Positions 37,920 through 48,913 of a stretch of DNA of 64,000 nucleotides are shown piece after piece (position 1 is the first letter of the stretch; each line of letters opens with the position of its first letter). This DNA is from Aquabacterium sp. A7-Y. Its GTDB lineage: Bacteria; Pseudomonadota; Gammaproteobacteria; Burkholderiales; Burkholderiaceae_C. Where the stretch lies: NCBI RefSeq assembly GCF_026153205.1, contig NZ_JAPFBW010000004.1, positions 1-64,000 of the forward strand, written 5' to 3'. The position numbers and the translations under genes are program-made. The notes under the pieces are model-generated. The model did not search any database. It had not been told where the DNA came from and saw nothing but the letters and a program-made list of their open reading frames with translations.

Positions 37920-39125
37920 ATGCCAAGCCCCCTTGCCCCTTCCCTGCCACCGGCCCCGAGCCGGCCCGCTCGCTCCGTGCGCGCCCGGCTGTGCCTGTTG
38001 CACGGGCCGCTCCTCGGCAGCGCCGGCGCCGCCGCCGTGCTGACTGTGAGTTCGGGCGGCTGGGTCGGCTGGGCCAGCGCGGCCGTGCTGCTCGTGCTGG
38101 GCCTGCTGGCCGGTGGCGAGACCGCGCGCGTGCGCAGCGTCGAGCAACAGGCGCTCGACGACTACCTGGCCGGACGCGAGCGTTTCGCCCAGGCGCTTGC
38201 GCCGGTCTGGAGCGGCCACATCGAATCCTCGCGCACGCAGATGGAAAGCGCCATCTCGGCGCTTGCCGAGCGTTTCGCCGGCATCGTCGACAAGCTCGAC
38301 CAGACCGCCCGGACCACCAGCGCCACCACCGGCTCGATCGCCAGCGCCGACAGCGGCCTGGTCGCGGTCTTCGCACGCAGTGAAAAGCAGCTCGACGCCG
38401 TGATCGCCTCGATGCAGGCACTCATGGGCAGCAAGGCGGAACTGCTCAACCAGGTGCAGGGCCTGACCCGCTTCGTCGCCGAGCTGCAGCAGATGGCCGC
38501 CGACGTCGCCAGCATCGCCGGGCAGACCAACCTGCTGGCCATCAACGCCGCCATCGAAGCCGCCCATGCCGGCGAGAACGGCCGCGGCTTCTCGGTGCTG
38601 GCGCAGGAAGTGCGCAAGCTCTCGGCCTTGTCGGGCGACATGGGGCGCCGCATCGCCGAGAAGGTGGGGCTGGTCAACACCGCCATCGAGGCCACCCGTC
38701 AGCATGCCGAGGCCTCCTCCGCCGACGAGGACGCGGCCATCCGCGCCTCGCAGCAGCACATCGGCAGCGTGCTGGCCGAGCTGCGCGGCGTCACCGAGGC
38801 GCTGGCCGCGACCACCGGCCTGCTGGAGCAGGACAGCCAGGGCATCAAGAACGACATCGGCGAAGCGCTGGTGCAGTTGCAGTTCCAGGACCGCGTGAGC
38901 CAGGTGATGAATCACGTCAAGACGAACATCGAACGCCTGCCCGGGGTGCTGGCCGAGCACGGCCGCGCCTGTGCAAGCGCTGCGGGACTGGCTCCGCTCG
39001 ACGCGGCACCGCTGCTGGCCGAGCTGCAGGCCACCTACGCGATGGCCGAGGAACACGCGCTGCACCACAGCGCGGGCAAGGCGAGCGCCGCCCCGGCGGC
39101 CGCTGAAGAGATCACCTTTTTCTGA
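37920..39125 (+). CDS. Methyl-accepting chemotaxis-type receptor, short form
   Basis: The 401-residue protein has two close N-terminal hydrophobic helices (about residues 27-44 and 46-66) and then a cytoplasmic coiled coil. The tip reads [28 protein letters not shown], the receptor signalling hairpin that contacts CheA and CheW. There is no sizeable periplasmic sensor domain and no obvious HAMP, so any signal must be sensed in or near the membrane or in the cytoplasm. A C-terminal region resembling [14 protein letters not shown] is typical of the receptors that pair with small CheY and STAS proteins. It ends EEITFF. It is the first gene of the chemosensory operon, 8 bases before cheY. Confidence 0.85.
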   Translation: MPSPLAPSLPPAPSRPARSVRARLCLLHGPLLGSAGAAAVLTVSSGGWVGWASAAVLLVLGLLAGGETARVRSVEQQALDDYLAGRERFAQALAPVWSGHIESSRTQMESAISALAERFAGIVDKLDQTARTTSATTGSIASADSGLVAVFARSEKQLDAVIASMQALMGSKAELLNQVQGLTRFVAELQQMAADVASIAGQTNLLAINAAIEAAHAGENGRGFSVLAQEVRKLSALSGDMGRRIAEKVGLVNTAIEATRQHAEASSADEDAAIRASQQHIGSVLAELRGVTEALAATTGLLEQDSQGIKNDIGEALVQLQFQDRVSQVMNHVKTNIERLPGVLAEHGRACASAAGLAPLDAAPLLAELQATYAMAEEHALHHSAGKASAAPAAAEEITFF

Positions 39126-39133
39126 AAGACACC

Positions 39134-39502
39134 ATGGCAAAGACCATCATGATCGTGGACGACTCTGCCTCGCTGAGGCTGGTCGTGGGCATCGCGCTCA
39201 AGGGCGCGGGCTACGAGGTCATCGAAGGCAGCGACGGCCGCGACGCGCTGGACAAGCTCAAGGGCCAGAAGGTGCACCTCATCGTCAGCGACCTCAACAT
39301 GCCGAATATGGACGGCCTGAGCTTCGTGAAGGCGGTCAAGTCGCTGCCCAGCTACAAGTTCACGCCCGTCGTGATGCTGACCACCGAGAGCGGCGACGAC
39401 AAGAAGCGCGCCGGCCAGGAAGCCGGCCTGAAGGCCTGGGTGGTCAAGCCCTTCAAGCCCGAGCAGCTGCTCGCGGTGGTGCAGAAGCTGGTGCTGCCAT
39501 GA
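39134..39502 (+). CDS. cheY: CheY-like response regulator
   Basis: A 122-residue stand-alone receiver domain. The acidic pair is in IMIVDDSASLR, the phosphorylation Asp in IVSDLNMPNMDG (about residue 55), the switch Thr in VVMLTTESGDD and the conserved Lys in WVVKPFKP. It receives phosphate from CheA; without an output domain it should bind a motor, pilus or enzyme target. The stop overlaps the start of the STAS gene by four bases. Confidence 0.95.
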   Translation: MAKTIMIVDDSASLRLVVGIALKGAGYEVIEGSDGRDALDKLKGQKVHLIVSDLNMPNMDGLSFVKAVKSLPSYKFTPVVMLTTESGDDKKRAGQEAGLKAWVVKPFKPEQLLAVVQKLVLP

Positions 39503-39825
39503 GCACGGCATCCACGGCGCGCCCGGACGGTGTGCTGCGCATCGAAGGCGAGATGACCATCTACCGCGCCGCCGAACTCGGCCCCCTGCTGCTGGCCGCG
39601 CTGACGCCGGCCGGCGCCCTGGCGCTCGACCTGGCCGAAGTCACTGAATTCGACAGCGCCGGCCTGCAACTGCTGCTGGCCGCGCGCCGCTCGGCCCGAG
39701 AGCTGGGCGGCGAACTCCGATTGAGCGCCACCAGCCCAGCCATCGACGAGGTCCTGGGCCTGCTGTCGCTTGGCGAGGAGGTCGGCCTCACGACGCCCCA
39801 CTCCCCCCAGGAGCAAGCCGCATGA
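39499..39825 (+). CDS. STAS-domain protein (anti-sigma antagonist-like)
   Basis: A 108-residue STAS domain: RIEGEMTIYRAAELGPLLL, then LDLAEVTEFDSAGLQLLLAA, where the Ser after the Asp is the residue phosphorylated in SpoIIAA-type proteins, and a short final helix. It overlaps cheY and cheA by four bases on each side, so it is stoichiometrically embedded in the chemosensory operon. STAS proteins next to CheA occur in several Betaproteobacteria, but the partner is not established. It might feed CheA output into a second switch. Confidence 0.9.
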   Translation: MSTASTARPDGVLRIEGEMTIYRAAELGPLLLAALTPAGALALDLAEVTEFDSAGLQLLLAARRSARELGGELRLSATSPAIDEVLGLLSLGEEVGLTTPHSPQEQAA

Positions 39826-41858
39826 ACCTCGACCAGGTCCTGCATGCCTTCATCGCGGAAAGCCGCGAACTGCTGGCTGAGATGGAGAGCGCGCTGCTCG
39901 GCATCCAGGCCACCGAGGGCGAGGCGCGCAGCGAAGCGATCAACGCGATCTTCCGGGCCGCGCACACCATCAAAGGGTCGGCGGGCCTGTTCGGGCTCGA
40001 CCGCATCGTCGCCTTCACCCATGTCGTCGAGAGCGTGCTCGACGAGGTGCGTGCCGGCCGCTACACGGTCGATGACCCCATGGTGGCGCTGATGCTCGCC
40101 TGCGGCGACCACATGCGGACCTTGATCGACGCCGCCGAGATCCAGCGCGGCGACCCGGACGCCGGCGTGGCAGCCCAGGGCGAGCCGCTGCTGCAACGGC
40201 TCGCGATCTACCTGCCGGGTGCCGACGCGACGCCGGGCCAGTCGGCCCTGCCGGACGCGGTCCCGGCGCCGGCCGGCCGGCGCTGGCAGCTGTCGGTGCG
40301 CTTCGGCACCGAGGTGCTGCGCAACGGCATGGACCCGCTGGCCTTCATCCGCTACCTGGGCACGCTGGGCACGCTGGTCCGCGTGCGCCTGCTCGCCGAC
40401 CGCCTGCCCGGCCTGCAGACGCTCGACCCCGAGGCCTGCCACCTGGCCTTCGAGATCGAACTCGACAGCGAAGCCTCGCAGGAAGCCATCGAAGCTGTCT
40501 TCGAGTTCGTCCGAGACGACTGTGAACTCCACGTGCAGGCTGTGTCCGACAACCCGGCCACGCCGACGCCCTCGCCTGCTTCGCAGATTGCGTCGCTGCC
40601 TCCTGCCCCTGACCCGGCGGCGTCTCTCGAGGCCCCGGCGAGCGCCGCGGCGCCGACCGCCCGACCGACCCGCGAGGCGCGAACCGGCGAACGCGCCTCG
40701 GTGCGCGTCGACGCCGACAAGCTCGACCGCCTGATCGACCTGGTCGGCGAACTGGTCACCGCCTCGGCCGGCGCCCACCTGGTCGCCCGCAAGGTGCGCG
40801 TGCCCGAGCTGCTGGAAAGCCACGAGGCCCTGGCGGCGCTGGTCGAGCAGGTGCGCGATACCGCACTGCAGCTGCGCATGGTCAAGATCGGCACCACCTT
40901 CAGCCGCTTCCAGCGTGTCGTGCACGACGTCTCGCGCGAGATCGGCAAGGACATCGGCCTGGTCGTCGACGGTGAGGACACCGAGCTCGACAAGACGGTG
41001 GTTGAGCGCATCGCCGACCCGCTCACCCACCTGGTGCGCAATGCCATCGACCACGGCATCGAGCCGGCCGAGCAGCGCCTTGCACGCGGCAAGCCGGCGC
41101 GCGGCACGGTGGGCCTGAACGCCTACCACGACTCGGGCAGCGTGGTCATCGAGGTGAGCGACGACGGCGGCGGGCTCAACCGCGACCGCATCCTCGCCAA
41201 GGGGCTGGAGCGCGGCCTGGTCGAGCCCGGCAAGCACCTGTCCGACGCCGAGATCTTCAACCTCATCTTCGAGCCGGGCTTCTCGACCGCCGCGCAGATC
41301 ACCAACCTGTCGGGCCGCGGCGTCGGCATGGACGTGGTCAAGCGCAACATCGCGGCGCTGCGCGGCAGCGTGCAGATCCGCAGCACCGAAGGCCATGGCA
41401 CCACCGTGACGGTGCGGCTGCCGCTGACCCTGGCCATCATCGACGGCTTCCAGGTGCGCGTGGGCCGCTCGGTCTTCGTGGTGCCGCTGGAGATGGTCGA
41501 GGAGTGCGTGGCCTTTGCCAACCAGTCCTCGCACGATTACACCGACCTGCGCGGCCAGGTGCTGCCAGTGGTGCGGTTGCGCGAGCTGTTCGGCGTGCAG
41601 GGCGCGCGCGGCACACGCGACAACCTGGTGGTCGTCACGCACGCCGGCCAGAAGGCCGGCCTCGTGGTCGACGCGCTGCTCGGCGAGGTGCAGACCGTCA
41701 TCAAGCCGCTGAACAAGATGTTCGGCCGCGTGCCGGGCATCGGCGGCTCCAGCATCCTCGGCACCGGCGAGGTCGCGCTCATCCTGGACGTTCCCGGACT
41801 CCTCCAGCAGGCCCAGGCGGCCGCCCTCGGCGCGCGCAGCGCGGCCGTGACTGCCTGA
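39822..41858 (+). CDS. cheA: Chemotaxis histidine kinase CheA
   Basis: The 678-residue kinase has an Hpt domain with phospho-acceptor H48 in [14 protein letters not shown] ferredoxin-like segment at about 155-240 may be the response-regulator docking domain, followed by a proline/alanine linker. The dimerisation domain begins [18 protein letters not shown]. The ATP-binding domain has [17 protein letters not shown] and [12 protein letters not shown]. The C-terminal CheW-like domain (about 535-670) ends in [15 protein letters not shown]. It autophosphorylates in receptor arrays and passes phosphate to CheY and CheB, both encoded in this operon. Confidence 0.96.
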   Translation: MNLDQVLHAFIAESRELLAEMESALLGIQATEGEARSEAINAIFRAAHTIKGSAGLFGLDRIVAFTHVVESVLDEVRAGRYTVDDPMVALMLACGDHMRTLIDAAEIQRGDPDAGVAAQGEPLLQRLAIYLPGADATPGQSALPDAVPAPAGRRWQLSVRFGTEVLRNGMDPLAFIRYLGTLGTLVRVRLLADRLPGLQTLDPEACHLAFEIELDSEASQEAIEAVFEFVRDDCELHVQAVSDNPATPTPSPASQIASLPPAPDPAASLEAPASAAAPTARPTREARTGERASVRVDADKLDRLIDLVGELVTASAGAHLVARKVRVPELLESHEALAALVEQVRDTALQLRMVKIGTTFSRFQRVVHDVSREIGKDIGLVVDGEDTELDKTVVERIADPLTHLVRNAIDHGIEPAEQRLARGKPARGTVGLNAYHDSGSVVIEVSDDGGGLNRDRILAKGLERGLVEPGKHLSDAEIFNLIFEPGFSTAAQITNLSGRGVGMDVVKRNIAALRGSVQIRSTEGHGTTVTVRLPLTLAIIDGFQVRVGRSVFVVPLEMVEECVAFANQSSHDYTDLRGQVLPVVRLRELFGVQGARGTRDNLVVVTHAGQKAGLVVDALLGEVQTVIKPLNKMFGRVPGIGGSSILGTGEVALILDVPGLLQQAQAAALGARSAAVTA

Positions 41859-41889
41859 CCTCTATCCCTCTTTTTTCAAAGGACGAACC

Positions 41890-43548
41890 ATGTTCGGCAA
41901 CTTCCGCATCGGTACACGGCTGATCGCCGGCTTCCTGCTGGTCACCGCCATCAGTGCCGGGGTCGGTTTCATCGGCATCTCCAACTCCGGCAAGCTCAAC
42001 GAGATGGCCGACCGCCTCTACGACACCGAGCTGCTGGGCCTGTCGTATGTCAAGGAGGCCAACATCAACCTCATCTATGTCGCACGGGCACGGGCCGAGT
42101 ACATGCTCGCGTCCACCCAGGAGCAGCGTGAGCGGCAGCTCGCCGTCATGGAGAAGAGCAGCGCGACGATGAAGGACTACCTGGAGAAGGCCAAGCCGCT
42201 GTTCCAGAGCGAGGACGCGAAGCGCAACTTCGCTGCGCTCGCGAACACCACCGACGAGTACGAGCGCCTGCTGGGCGAGACCAAGGCCCTGGTGGCGGCC
42301 AGCAAGCTGCAGGAGCGCGACGCGGCCCTGAGCACGCTGCTCGGCCGGCTGGCCGAGGCCAACGGCCGGCTCGACACCCTGATGACGGCGCTGAGCGAAT
42401 CGAAGGAAGCCAATGCCAAGCAGGCCTCCGACGAAACCACCCGCATGTACGAAAGCAGCCGCGCTGCCATGCTGGGCGCGATCGGCCTGGGCTTGCTGCT
42501 CGGCATCACGTTGGGCCTGCTGATCAGCCGCGGCGTGACCCGGCCGCTGCACCAGGCGGTCGAGGTCGCCAACCGGCTCGCTGACGGCGACCTCACGGTG
42601 CGGGTGGAGGCCACCACGAAGGACGAGACCGGGCAGTTGCTGCAGGCCATGCAGAACATGGTCGCCAAGCTGTCGCAGGTGGTGAGCGATGTCAATGGCG
42701 GCGCCGAGGCGCTGGCCGGTGCTTCCGAGGAGGTCAGCGCCACCGCGCAGTCGCTCTCGCAGGCCGCCAGCGAACAGGCCGCCGGCGTCGAGCAGACCAG
42801 CGCCTCCATCGAGCAGATGACCGCCTCGATCTCTCAGAACACCGAGAACGCCCGCGTCACCGACGGCATGGCCACCAAGGCCGCCGGCGAGGCCACCGAA
42901 GGCGGCGAGGCCGTCAAGGCCACCGTCAGCGCGATGAAGCAGATCGCCCAGAAGATCGGCATCATCGACGACATCGCCTACCAGACCAACCTGCTGGCCC
43001 TCAACGCCGCCATCGAGGCCGCCCGCGCCGGCGAGCATGGCAAGGGCTTCGCGGTGGTGGCCGCCGAGGTGCGCAAGCTGGCCGAACGCAGCCAGGTCGC
43101 CGCCCAGGAGATCGGCACCGTCGCCAGCGAGAGCGTGGAGCTGGCCGAGAAGGCCGGCACGCTGCTGGACCAGATCGTGCCCAACATCAAGAAGACCTCC
43201 GACCTGGTGCAGGAGATCACGGCCGCCAGCGAGGAGCAGTCCTCCGGCGTCGGTCAGATCAATGCCGCGGTCAGCCAGCTCAGCCAGACCACCCAGCAGA
43301 ACGCCTCCAGCTCCGAGGAGCTCGCCGCCACCGCCGAGGAGATGAGCAGTCAGGCCGAGCAACTGCAGCAGACCATGGCCTTCTTCAAGCTCGCGGGCGC
43401 TGCCGGTCAGGCCGCTACGGCGACACGTCGCGCCGCCCCCGCCGCGGCGCGCAAGAGCGGCATCGTCGCCCGCACCGCAGGGCACGCGGCCCCGGCGCTG
43501 GCCCTGGCCGGCGACGGCCCCGACGAGTCGCATTTCGGCCGATTCTGA
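41890..43548 (+). CDS. Methyl-accepting chemotaxis protein 1
   Basis: The 552-residue receptor has TM1 (about residues 10-30), a four-helix-bundle-type periplasmic sensor (about 31-190), TM2 (about 193-213, [19 protein letters not shown]), a HAMP domain (about 214-270, ending [18 protein letters not shown]) and the signalling coiled coil with hairpin tip [28 protein letters not shown]. From residue about 272 onward it is almost identical to the other large receptor of the operon. It ends DESHFGRF. The ligand cannot be predicted. Confidence 0.95.
   Translation: MFGNFRIGTRLIAGFLLVTAISAGVGFIGISNSGKLNEMADRLYDTELLGLSYVKEANINLIYVARARAEYMLASTQEQRERQLAVMEKSSATMKDYLEKAKPLFQSEDAKRNFAALANTTDEYERLLGETKALVAASKLQERDAALSTLLGRLAEANGRLDTLMTALSESKEANAKQASDETTRMYESSRAAMLGAIGLGLLLGITLGLLISRGVTRPLHQAVEVANRLADGDLTVRVEATTKDETGQLLQAMQNMVAKLSQVVSDVNGGAEALAGASEEVSATAQSLSQAASEQAAGVEQTSASIEQMTASISQNTENARVTDGMATKAAGEATEGGEAVKATVSAMKQIAQKIGIIDDIAYQTNLLALNAAIEAARAGEHGKGFAVVAAEVRKLAERSQVAAQEIGTVASESVELAEKAGTLLDQIVPNIKKTSDLVQEITAASEEQSSGVGQINAAVSQLSQTTQQNASSSEELAATAEEMSSQAEQLQQTMAFFKLAGAAGQAATATRRAAPAAARKSGIVARTAGHAAPALALAGDGPDESHFGRF
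42703..43391 (+). repeat. 689-bp near-identical receptor block, copy 1
   Basis: This signalling-domain segment matches 45209-45897 in register. Reading both copies shows four mismatches in 689 bases (GGCGAG/GGTGAA gives two, CAT/CAC one, ACG/ACC one), all silent. Sequence on either side is clearly divergent. Confidence 0.92.
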
Positions 43549-43570
43549 ACAGGACCCCCAGGAGCACCCC

Positions 43571-44092
43571 ATGAAGCAGCCCGACCGCCACGCTGCGGCG
43601 ACCACCGAGCCGACCCAGTACCTCACCTTCATGCTCGCCGGCGAGGCCTATGCCATCGGCATCCTCGCGATCAAGGAAATCATCGAGTACGACAGCCTGA
43701 CAACCGTGCCGATGATGCCCGAGTGCGTGCGCGGGGTGATCAACCTGCGCGGCGCTGTCGTCCCGGTGATGGACCTGCAGGCCCGCTTCGGCCGCAAGCC
43801 CTCGCCGGTGACCAAGCGCACCTGCATCGTCATCGTCGAGGTCGAGGCCACGGACGGCGAGCGCCAGGTGATCGGTGTGGTCGTCGACGCCGTCAACGAA
43901 GTGCTCGATATCGCCGCCTCCGACATCGAGCCGGCGCCGGCTTTCGGCACCCGCATTCGCAGCGATTTCATGCAGGGCATGGGCAAGGTGCACGGCCGTT
44001 TCGTGATCCTGCTCGACGTCAATCGCGTGCTCTCGCTCGACGAACTCGAAACCCTGGGCCGGCTCCCTGCCGACGTCGCAGAGCCCGCCTGA
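43571..44092 (+). CDS. cheW: CheW coupling protein
   Basis: A 173-residue CheW: YLTFMLAGEAYAIGILAIKE, PECVRGVINLRGAVVPVMDL, RTCIVIVEV, VGVVVDAVNEVLDI-like sequence and GRFVILLDVNRVLS. It joins CheA to the receptor tips in signalling arrays. It lies between the two large receptor genes with 22- and 24-base gaps. The N-terminus has a short unstructured extension. Confidence 0.95.
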   Translation: MKQPDRHAAATTEPTQYLTFMLAGEAYAIGILAIKEIIEYDSLTTVPMMPECVRGVINLRGAVVPVMDLQARFGRKPSPVTKRTCIVIVEVEATDGERQVIGVVVDAVNEVLDIAASDIEPAPAFGTRIRSDFMQGMGKVHGRFVILLDVNRVLSLDELETLGRLPADVAEPA

Positions 44093-44116
44093 CCCTGTCG
44101 TTTTAGGACTCCCGCC

Positions 44117-46051
44117 ATGACCTGGTTCACCCGGCGCAAGCTGGCCCACAAGCTGCTGCTCACCTTCCTCGCCTGCTCGGCGCTGACCGCTGCGGTCGGC
44201 GTGTTCGCGCTGTTCCGCCTGCAGGACATGAGCGGCATGATGGCCGGCACCTATGCCAACAACGTGCTGCCGCTGCAGGACGCCGCCGAGGCGAGCGCCC
44301 GCCTGTCCGCCAACTCTCGCTCCTACGTGCGCCTGCCGATGCTGCGCAAGCCCGAGGAATTGGAATCGACGCTGAAGCGCGCACAGAGCTACCGGGACAG
44401 CTTCGATGCAGCGATGAAACGCTACCGGGCCACGGTGTTGAGCGAGAAGGAGCAGGCTCTGCTCAAGGAGCTCGACGCCCAACTTCCGAACTACCACCAG
44501 CTCCACGATGATGTGGACCGCCTGGTGCGGGCGGGCAAGTTCGACGAAGCCGCGGTGCTCGTCAACGGTCCGGCGCGCAAGGTCGCCGGCGATGCCGAAG
44601 GCGTGCTGCTCCAATTGACCGATGAGCTGAGCCGCCAGGCCAAGGCCACCAACGACGCCGCCACCGCCGACGTGGCCCAGGCCCGCCAGATCCTGCTGTC
44701 CGTCATCGTCGGCTCGGTGCTGCTGGCCATCGGCCTGGGCATCGCGGTGACCCGGATCGTGGTGCGACAGATCGGCGGCGAGCCCGACCATGCGGCCGCG
44801 CTGCTGCGCCGCGTCGCCGACGGCGACCTGGACGTCGAAGTGACCCTGCGTGCCGGCGACGACCGCAGCCTGCTGTTCGCGCTGCGCCAGATGGTGCAGC
44901 GCCTGCGCCAGGTCATCGAGGGCCAGCGCCAGGTGGTCGCGGCGGCCAATCGCGGCGACTTCAGCGCCCGCGTGAACCTCGACGGACTGCAAGGCTTCCA
45001 GCGCGACATGGGCCAGGGCCTCAACGATCTGGTCGGCACCACCGGCGGCAGCATCGCCGACGTGGTGCGCGTGATGGGCGCGATGTCCGGCGGCGACCTG
45101 ACCCAGACCATCGAGCGCAACTACGAAGGCGCCTTCGGCGAGATGAAGCAGTACGTCAACGACACGGTGCACAAGCTCGCCCAGGTGGTGAGCGAGGTGA
45201 ACAGCGGGGCCGAGGCGCTGGCCGGTGCTTCCGAGGAGGTCAGCGCCACCGCGCAGTCGCTCTCGCAGGCCGCCAGCGAACAGGCCGCCGGCGTCGAGCA
45301 GACCAGCGCCTCCATCGAGCAGATGACCGCCTCGATCTCTCAGAACACCGAGAACGCCCGCGTCACCGACGGCATGGCCACCAAGGCCGCCGGTGAAGCC
45401 ACCGAAGGCGGCGAGGCCGTCAAGGCCACCGTCAGCGCGATGAAGCAGATCGCCCAGAAGATCGGCATCATCGACGACATCGCCTACCAGACCAACCTGC
45501 TGGCCCTCAACGCCGCCATCGAGGCCGCCCGCGCCGGCGAGCACGGCAAGGGCTTCGCGGTGGTGGCCGCCGAGGTGCGCAAGCTGGCCGAACGCAGCCA
45601 GGTCGCCGCCCAGGAGATCGGCACCGTCGCCAGCGAGAGCGTGGAGCTGGCCGAGAAGGCCGGCACGCTGCTGGACCAGATCGTGCCCAACATCAAGAAG
45701 ACCTCCGACCTGGTGCAGGAGATCACCGCCGCCAGCGAGGAGCAGTCCTCCGGCGTCGGTCAGATCAATGCCGCGGTCAGCCAGCTCAGCCAGACCACCC
45801 AGCAGAACGCCTCCAGCTCCGAGGAGCTCGCCGCCACCGCCGAGGAGATGAGCAGTCAGGCCGAGCAACTGCAGCAGACCATGGCCTTCTTCAAGCTGGA
45901 CAGCGGGGCGATGCGCAACGCGCCGGCCACGGCGCGCCCCAAGCCCGCCATGCCGGTGCGCAAGCCGGCGCCGGCGGCGGCCCGCCCGGCGCGTCCCGCC
46001 TCCTCGGTGGCGGCCGGCGGCGTCGACGAAACGCATTTCGCGAGCTTCTAA
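44117..46051 (+). CDS. Methyl-accepting chemotaxis protein 2 with extended HAMP region
   Basis: The 644-residue receptor has TM1 (about 13-33), a periplasmic helical sensor (about 34-190), TM2 (about 193-215) and then about 140 residues with two HAMP-like units ([38 protein letters not shown]) separated by [17 protein letters not shown]. The signalling domain from about residue 364 is the same as in receptor 1, at DNA level nearly identical. The C-terminus is Ala/Pro-rich and ends DETHFASF. The different sensor and HAMP modules suggest a different input feeding the same kinase. Confidence 0.95.
   Translation: MTWFTRRKLAHKLLLTFLACSALTAAVGVFALFRLQDMSGMMAGTYANNVLPLQDAAEASARLSANSRSYVRLPMLRKPEELESTLKRAQSYRDSFDAAMKRYRATVLSEKEQALLKELDAQLPNYHQLHDDVDRLVRAGKFDEAAVLVNGPARKVAGDAEGVLLQLTDELSRQAKATNDAATADVAQARQILLSVIVGSVLLAIGLGIAVTRIVVRQIGGEPDHAAALLRRVADGDLDVEVTLRAGDDRSLLFALRQMVQRLRQVIEGQRQVVAAANRGDFSARVNLDGLQGFQRDMGQGLNDLVGTTGGSIADVVRVMGAMSGGDLTQTIERNYEGAFGEMKQYVNDTVHKLAQVVSEVNSGAEALAGASEEVSATAQSLSQAASEQAAGVEQTSASIEQMTASISQNTENARVTDGMATKAAGEATEGGEAVKATVSAMKQIAQKIGIIDDIAYQTNLLALNAAIEAARAGEHGKGFAVVAAEVRKLAERSQVAAQEIGTVASESVELAEKAGTLLDQIVPNIKKTSDLVQEITAASEEQSSGVGQINAAVSQLSQTTQQNASSSEELAATAEEMSSQAEQLQQTMAFFKLDSGAMRNAPATARPKPAMPVRKPAPAAARPARPASSVAAGGVDETHFASF
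45209..45897 (+). repeat. 689-bp near-identical receptor block, copy 2
   Basis: Same-strand copy of 42703-43391 at an offset of exactly 2506 bases, with four silent differences. The block starts at the second codon pair after the HAMP linker and stops within FFKL, just before the unrelated tails. Confidence 0.92.
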
Positions 46052-46064
46052 CGGGAGGTCCGCC

Positions 46065-46865
46065 ATGCAGGCCCTGAGCGACCAGGAGTTCAGCCGCTTC
46101 CAGCGTTTCATCTACGAAGAGGCCGGCATCACGATGTCGGCCTCGAAAAAGGCGCTGGTCTCGGGACGGCTGGCGAAGCGCCTGCAGGCGCGCCAGCTGG
46201 ACAGCTTTGGCGACTACTTCCAGCTGCTGGCCAGCGGGCAGGCCGGTGAGGAGGTGCAGACCGCGATCGACCTGCTCACCACCAACGAGACCTATTTCTT
46301 CCGCGAGGCCAAGCACTTCGAGCTGCTGCGCAAGGCGGCGACCGACGCCGCCGCCCAGGGGCGCGCGCTGCGCGTCTGGAGCGCCGCCAGCTCCAGCGGC
46401 GAAGAGGCCTACAGCATCGCGATGGTGCTGTCCGACTGTCTCGGCAACCGCCCCTGGGAGGTGACGGGCTCGGACATCAGCACGCGCGTGCTGCAGCGCG
46501 CCCGCACCGGCCACTACCCGATGGAGCGCGCCCGCCACATCCCGCCGGCCTATCTCAAGCGCTACTGTCTGAAGGGATTCGGCCCCCAGGAGGGCAGCCT
46601 GCTCGTCTCGCGCGAGACGCGCAGCCGGGTGCAGTTCCTGCAGGTCAACCTCAACCAGGCCTTGCCGCAGCTGGGCAGCTTCGATGTGGTCTTCCTGCGC
46701 AACGTGATGATCTATTTCAACGGCGACACCAAACGCGAGGTGGCGACGCGGGTGCTGTCCACCCTGCGGCCGGGCGGCTATCTCTGCATCGGCCACTCCG
46801 AGAGCCTCTCGGGCCTGGTCGACGCGGTGGAGCAGGTCGCCCCCTCCATCTACAGGAAGCCATGA
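46065..46865 (+). CDS. cheR: Chemoreceptor methyltransferase CheR
   Basis: A 266-residue protein with a small helical N-terminal domain ([34 protein letters not shown]) and an S-adenosylmethionine-dependent methyltransferase domain: [61 protein letters not shown] and [11 protein letters not shown]. It methylates receptor glutamates during adaptation. The stop overlaps the cheB ATG by four bases. Confidence 0.96.
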   Translation: MQALSDQEFSRFQRFIYEEAGITMSASKKALVSGRLAKRLQARQLDSFGDYFQLLASGQAGEEVQTAIDLLTTNETYFFREAKHFELLRKAATDAAAQGRALRVWSAASSSGEEAYSIAMVLSDCLGNRPWEVTGSDISTRVLQRARTGHYPMERARHIPPAYLKRYCLKGFGPQEGSLLVSRETRSRVQFLQVNLNQALPQLGSFDVVFLRNVMIYFNGDTKREVATRVLSTLRPGGYLCIGHSESLSGLVDAVEQVAPSIYRKP

Positions 46866-47926
46866 AGCGCATCCAGGTGATGGTGGTCGACGATTCGGCG
46901 GTGGTGCGCCAGGTGCTGAGCGGCCTGCTCAACGCCGCGCCGGACGTCGAGGTCAGCTGCGCGGTGGCTGATCCGGTGCTCGCCATCGAACGCTTGAAGC
47001 TCGGCTGGCCCGACGTGATCGTGCTGGACGTCGAGATGCCGCGCATGGACGGCATCAGCTTCCTGCGCCGCATCATGGAGGAGCGGCCGACGCCGGTGGT
47101 GATCTGCTCCACCCTCACCGAGAAAGGCGCCAAGACGACCCTGGACGCGCTGGCGGCGGGCGCGGTCGCCATCGTGACCAAGCCCCGGCTGGGGCTCAAG
47201 CAGTTCCTCAACGAGGCCGGCGACCAGCTCATCGCCACGGTACGCGCCGCGGCACGCGCCAACGTCCGGCGGCTTGTCGCCCGCGAGGGCGCGAGCCCGG
47301 CCAAGCTGAGCGCCGACGCGGTGCTGCCGGCCGCCGCCGCGAGCCGTCCGATGGCGCAGACCACCGAACGTTTCGTCGCGATCGGCACGTCGACCGGCGG
47401 TACCCAGGCGCTGGAGGAGGTGCTGACGGCGCTGCCGCGGGTCAGCCCCGGCCTGGTCATCGTGCAGCACATGCCCGAGAAATTCACGGCCGCCTTCGCG
47501 GCGCGGCTCGACACGCTGTGCGAGATCACGGTGAAGGAGGCCGAGCCCAACGACCGGGTGCTGCCCGGCCGGGCGCTGATCGCGCCCGGCGGCCGCCACC
47601 TGGTGCTGCGGCGCAGCGGCGCGCAGTACCTGGTCGACGTCATCGACGGCCCGCCGGTGAACCGCCACCGGCCCTCGGTGGACGTGCTGTTCCGCTCGGC
47701 CGCCAAGGCCGCGGGTGCGAACGCGCTGGGTGTGATCATGACCGGCATGGGCGACGATGGCGCCGCCGGCCTGCTCGAAATGCGCCAGGCGGGCGCGCGC
47801 ACCCTGGCGCAGGACGAGCGCAGCTGCGTCGTCTATGGCATGCCCAAGGAAGCGGTGCGTCGCGGCGCGGTCGAGCGCAGCGTGCCGCTGGAGGCGGTGG
47901 CGCGCGAGATCCTGCAGTTCGCCTGA
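46862..47926 (+). CDS. cheB: Chemotaxis methylesterase/response regulator CheB
   Basis: The 354-residue protein has a receiver domain ([14 protein letters not shown], phospho-Asp in [14 protein letters not shown]) and a C-terminal methylesterase domain. The esterase has active Ser in [11 protein letters not shown], His in [10 protein letters not shown] and Asp in [17 protein letters not shown]. It removes methyl groups and deamidates glutamines on receptors when phosphorylated by CheA. It is the last gene of the chemosensory operon. No cheD or cheZ is seen. Confidence 0.96.
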   Translation: MKRIQVMVVDDSAVVRQVLSGLLNAAPDVEVSCAVADPVLAIERLKLGWPDVIVLDVEMPRMDGISFLRRIMEERPTPVVICSTLTEKGAKTTLDALAAGAVAIVTKPRLGLKQFLNEAGDQLIATVRAAARANVRRLVAREGASPAKLSADAVLPAAAASRPMAQTTERFVAIGTSTGGTQALEEVLTALPRVSPGLVIVQHMPEKFTAAFAARLDTLCEITVKEAEPNDRVLPGRALIAPGGRHLVLRRSGAQYLVDVIDGPPVNRHRPSVDVLFRSAAKAAGANALGVIMTGMGDDGAAGLLEMRQAGARTLAQDERSCVVYGMPKEAVRRGAVERSVPLEAVAREILQFA

Positions 47927-47946
47927 AGCACTGCGGGCGCGGCGCC

Positions 47947-48855
47947 TCAGCGCGCGCCGAAGTGCCCGCGCAGCGCGTCGGCCACCAGCGTCGGCTGCTC
48001 GTGCAGGATCCAGTGGCTGGCACCGGGCACACGCTTCAGGTCCAGCTGCGGCACCCAGGCCTCCAGTCCCTCCACCAGCGAAGGCAGCAGCGCGGTGTCG
48101 GCTTCGCCCCACAACACCAGCGTGGGCAGGCGCACCGTGATCTGCTCGGGCGGGAAGGACAGCCTGTTCACCGCGCTGTCCGCGCCGGTGGCCGGGCGCA
48201 GCGGCGAGGCGCGGTAATAGTTCAGCGACCCGGTCAGCCCGGCGCGCCAGACGGCGCGGTACTGGTCCTTGAGCGCCGGCGTCAGCCAGGGCGCACCGTC
48301 GCCCAGGTGATCGAAGAAGGGCCACAGCCGCGCATAGTCGTCCTCGGCAAGCAGCGCCTCGGCGTCCGGCTGGCAGAGAAAATTCATGTAGGCGCTGGCC
48401 TGCTGCTGCGCCGGATTGTTCTGCAGCTCGCGCAGGAAGGTGCCCGGGTGCGGCGAGTTGAGGATGGCCAGGCGCCCGATCAGCTGCGGCTGCTGCACCG
48501 CGAGGTTCCAGGCCACCGCGCCGCCCCAGTCGTGCGCGGCGAGGCCCGCGGCCGGCCCGCCCAGCGCCCCGATCAGCGCCGCCACATCCTGCACCAGGTG
48601 CTTGGCCCGGTAGGAGGCGACGTCCGACGGCGCCGACGAGACCTCATAGCCGCGCAGGTTCGGCGCGACGCAGCGCCAGGGCCCGGCCAGCGCCAGCATC
48701 ACTTCGTCCCAGACGAAGGCGGCCTCGGGAAAACCGTGCAGGAACACCAGCAGTGGCGCTCCGCGCGGGCCGCAGGCCCGGCAGGACAGCCGGATGCCGT
48801 GTGGCAGTTCGACGGCGAAGGTCTCGATCGAGGCGGAAGGCATCACGGAGGTCAT
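47947..48855 (-). CDS. Alpha/beta hydrolase, epoxide hydrolase/haloalkane dehalogenase type
   Basis: The 302-residue protein has the oxyanion motif FLHGFPEAAFVWDEV, a nucleophile elbow AAHDWGGAVAW with Asp as nucleophile, a cap domain, VLWGEADTALL and the catalytic His in PGASHWILHEQP. An Asp nucleophile in HDWGG is typical of soluble epoxide hydrolases and haloacid/haloalkane dehalogenases. The substrate is unknown. It is convergent with cheB (20-base gap) and divides the chemosensory operon from the cytochrome region. Confidence 0.85.
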   Translation of the reverse strand: MTSVMPSASIETFAVELPHGIRLSCRACGPRGAPLLVFLHGFPEAAFVWDEVMLALAGPWRCVAPNLRGYEVSSAPSDVASYRAKHLVQDVAALIGALGGPAAGLAAHDWGGAVAWNLAVQQPQLIGRLAILNSPHPGTFLRELQNNPAQQQASAYMNFLCQPDAEALLAEDDYARLWPFFDHLGDGAPWLTPALKDQYRAVWRAGLTGSLNYYRASPLRPATGADSAVNRLSFPPEQITVRLPTLVLWGEADTALLPSLVEGLEAWVPQLDLKRVPGASHWILHEQPTLVADALRGHFGAR

Positions 48856-48913
48856 CGGCGCGCTCCTGTCGGACAGTGGCGCCGAGTATGGGCCCGCTTC
48901 GGCGGGCGCCGAG

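Noticed and set aside
42703..45897. Assembly artefact producing the receptor duplication
   Set aside because: The two copies differ at four sites and are embedded in different full-length genes separated by an intact cheW, so a simple assembly duplication is unlikely.
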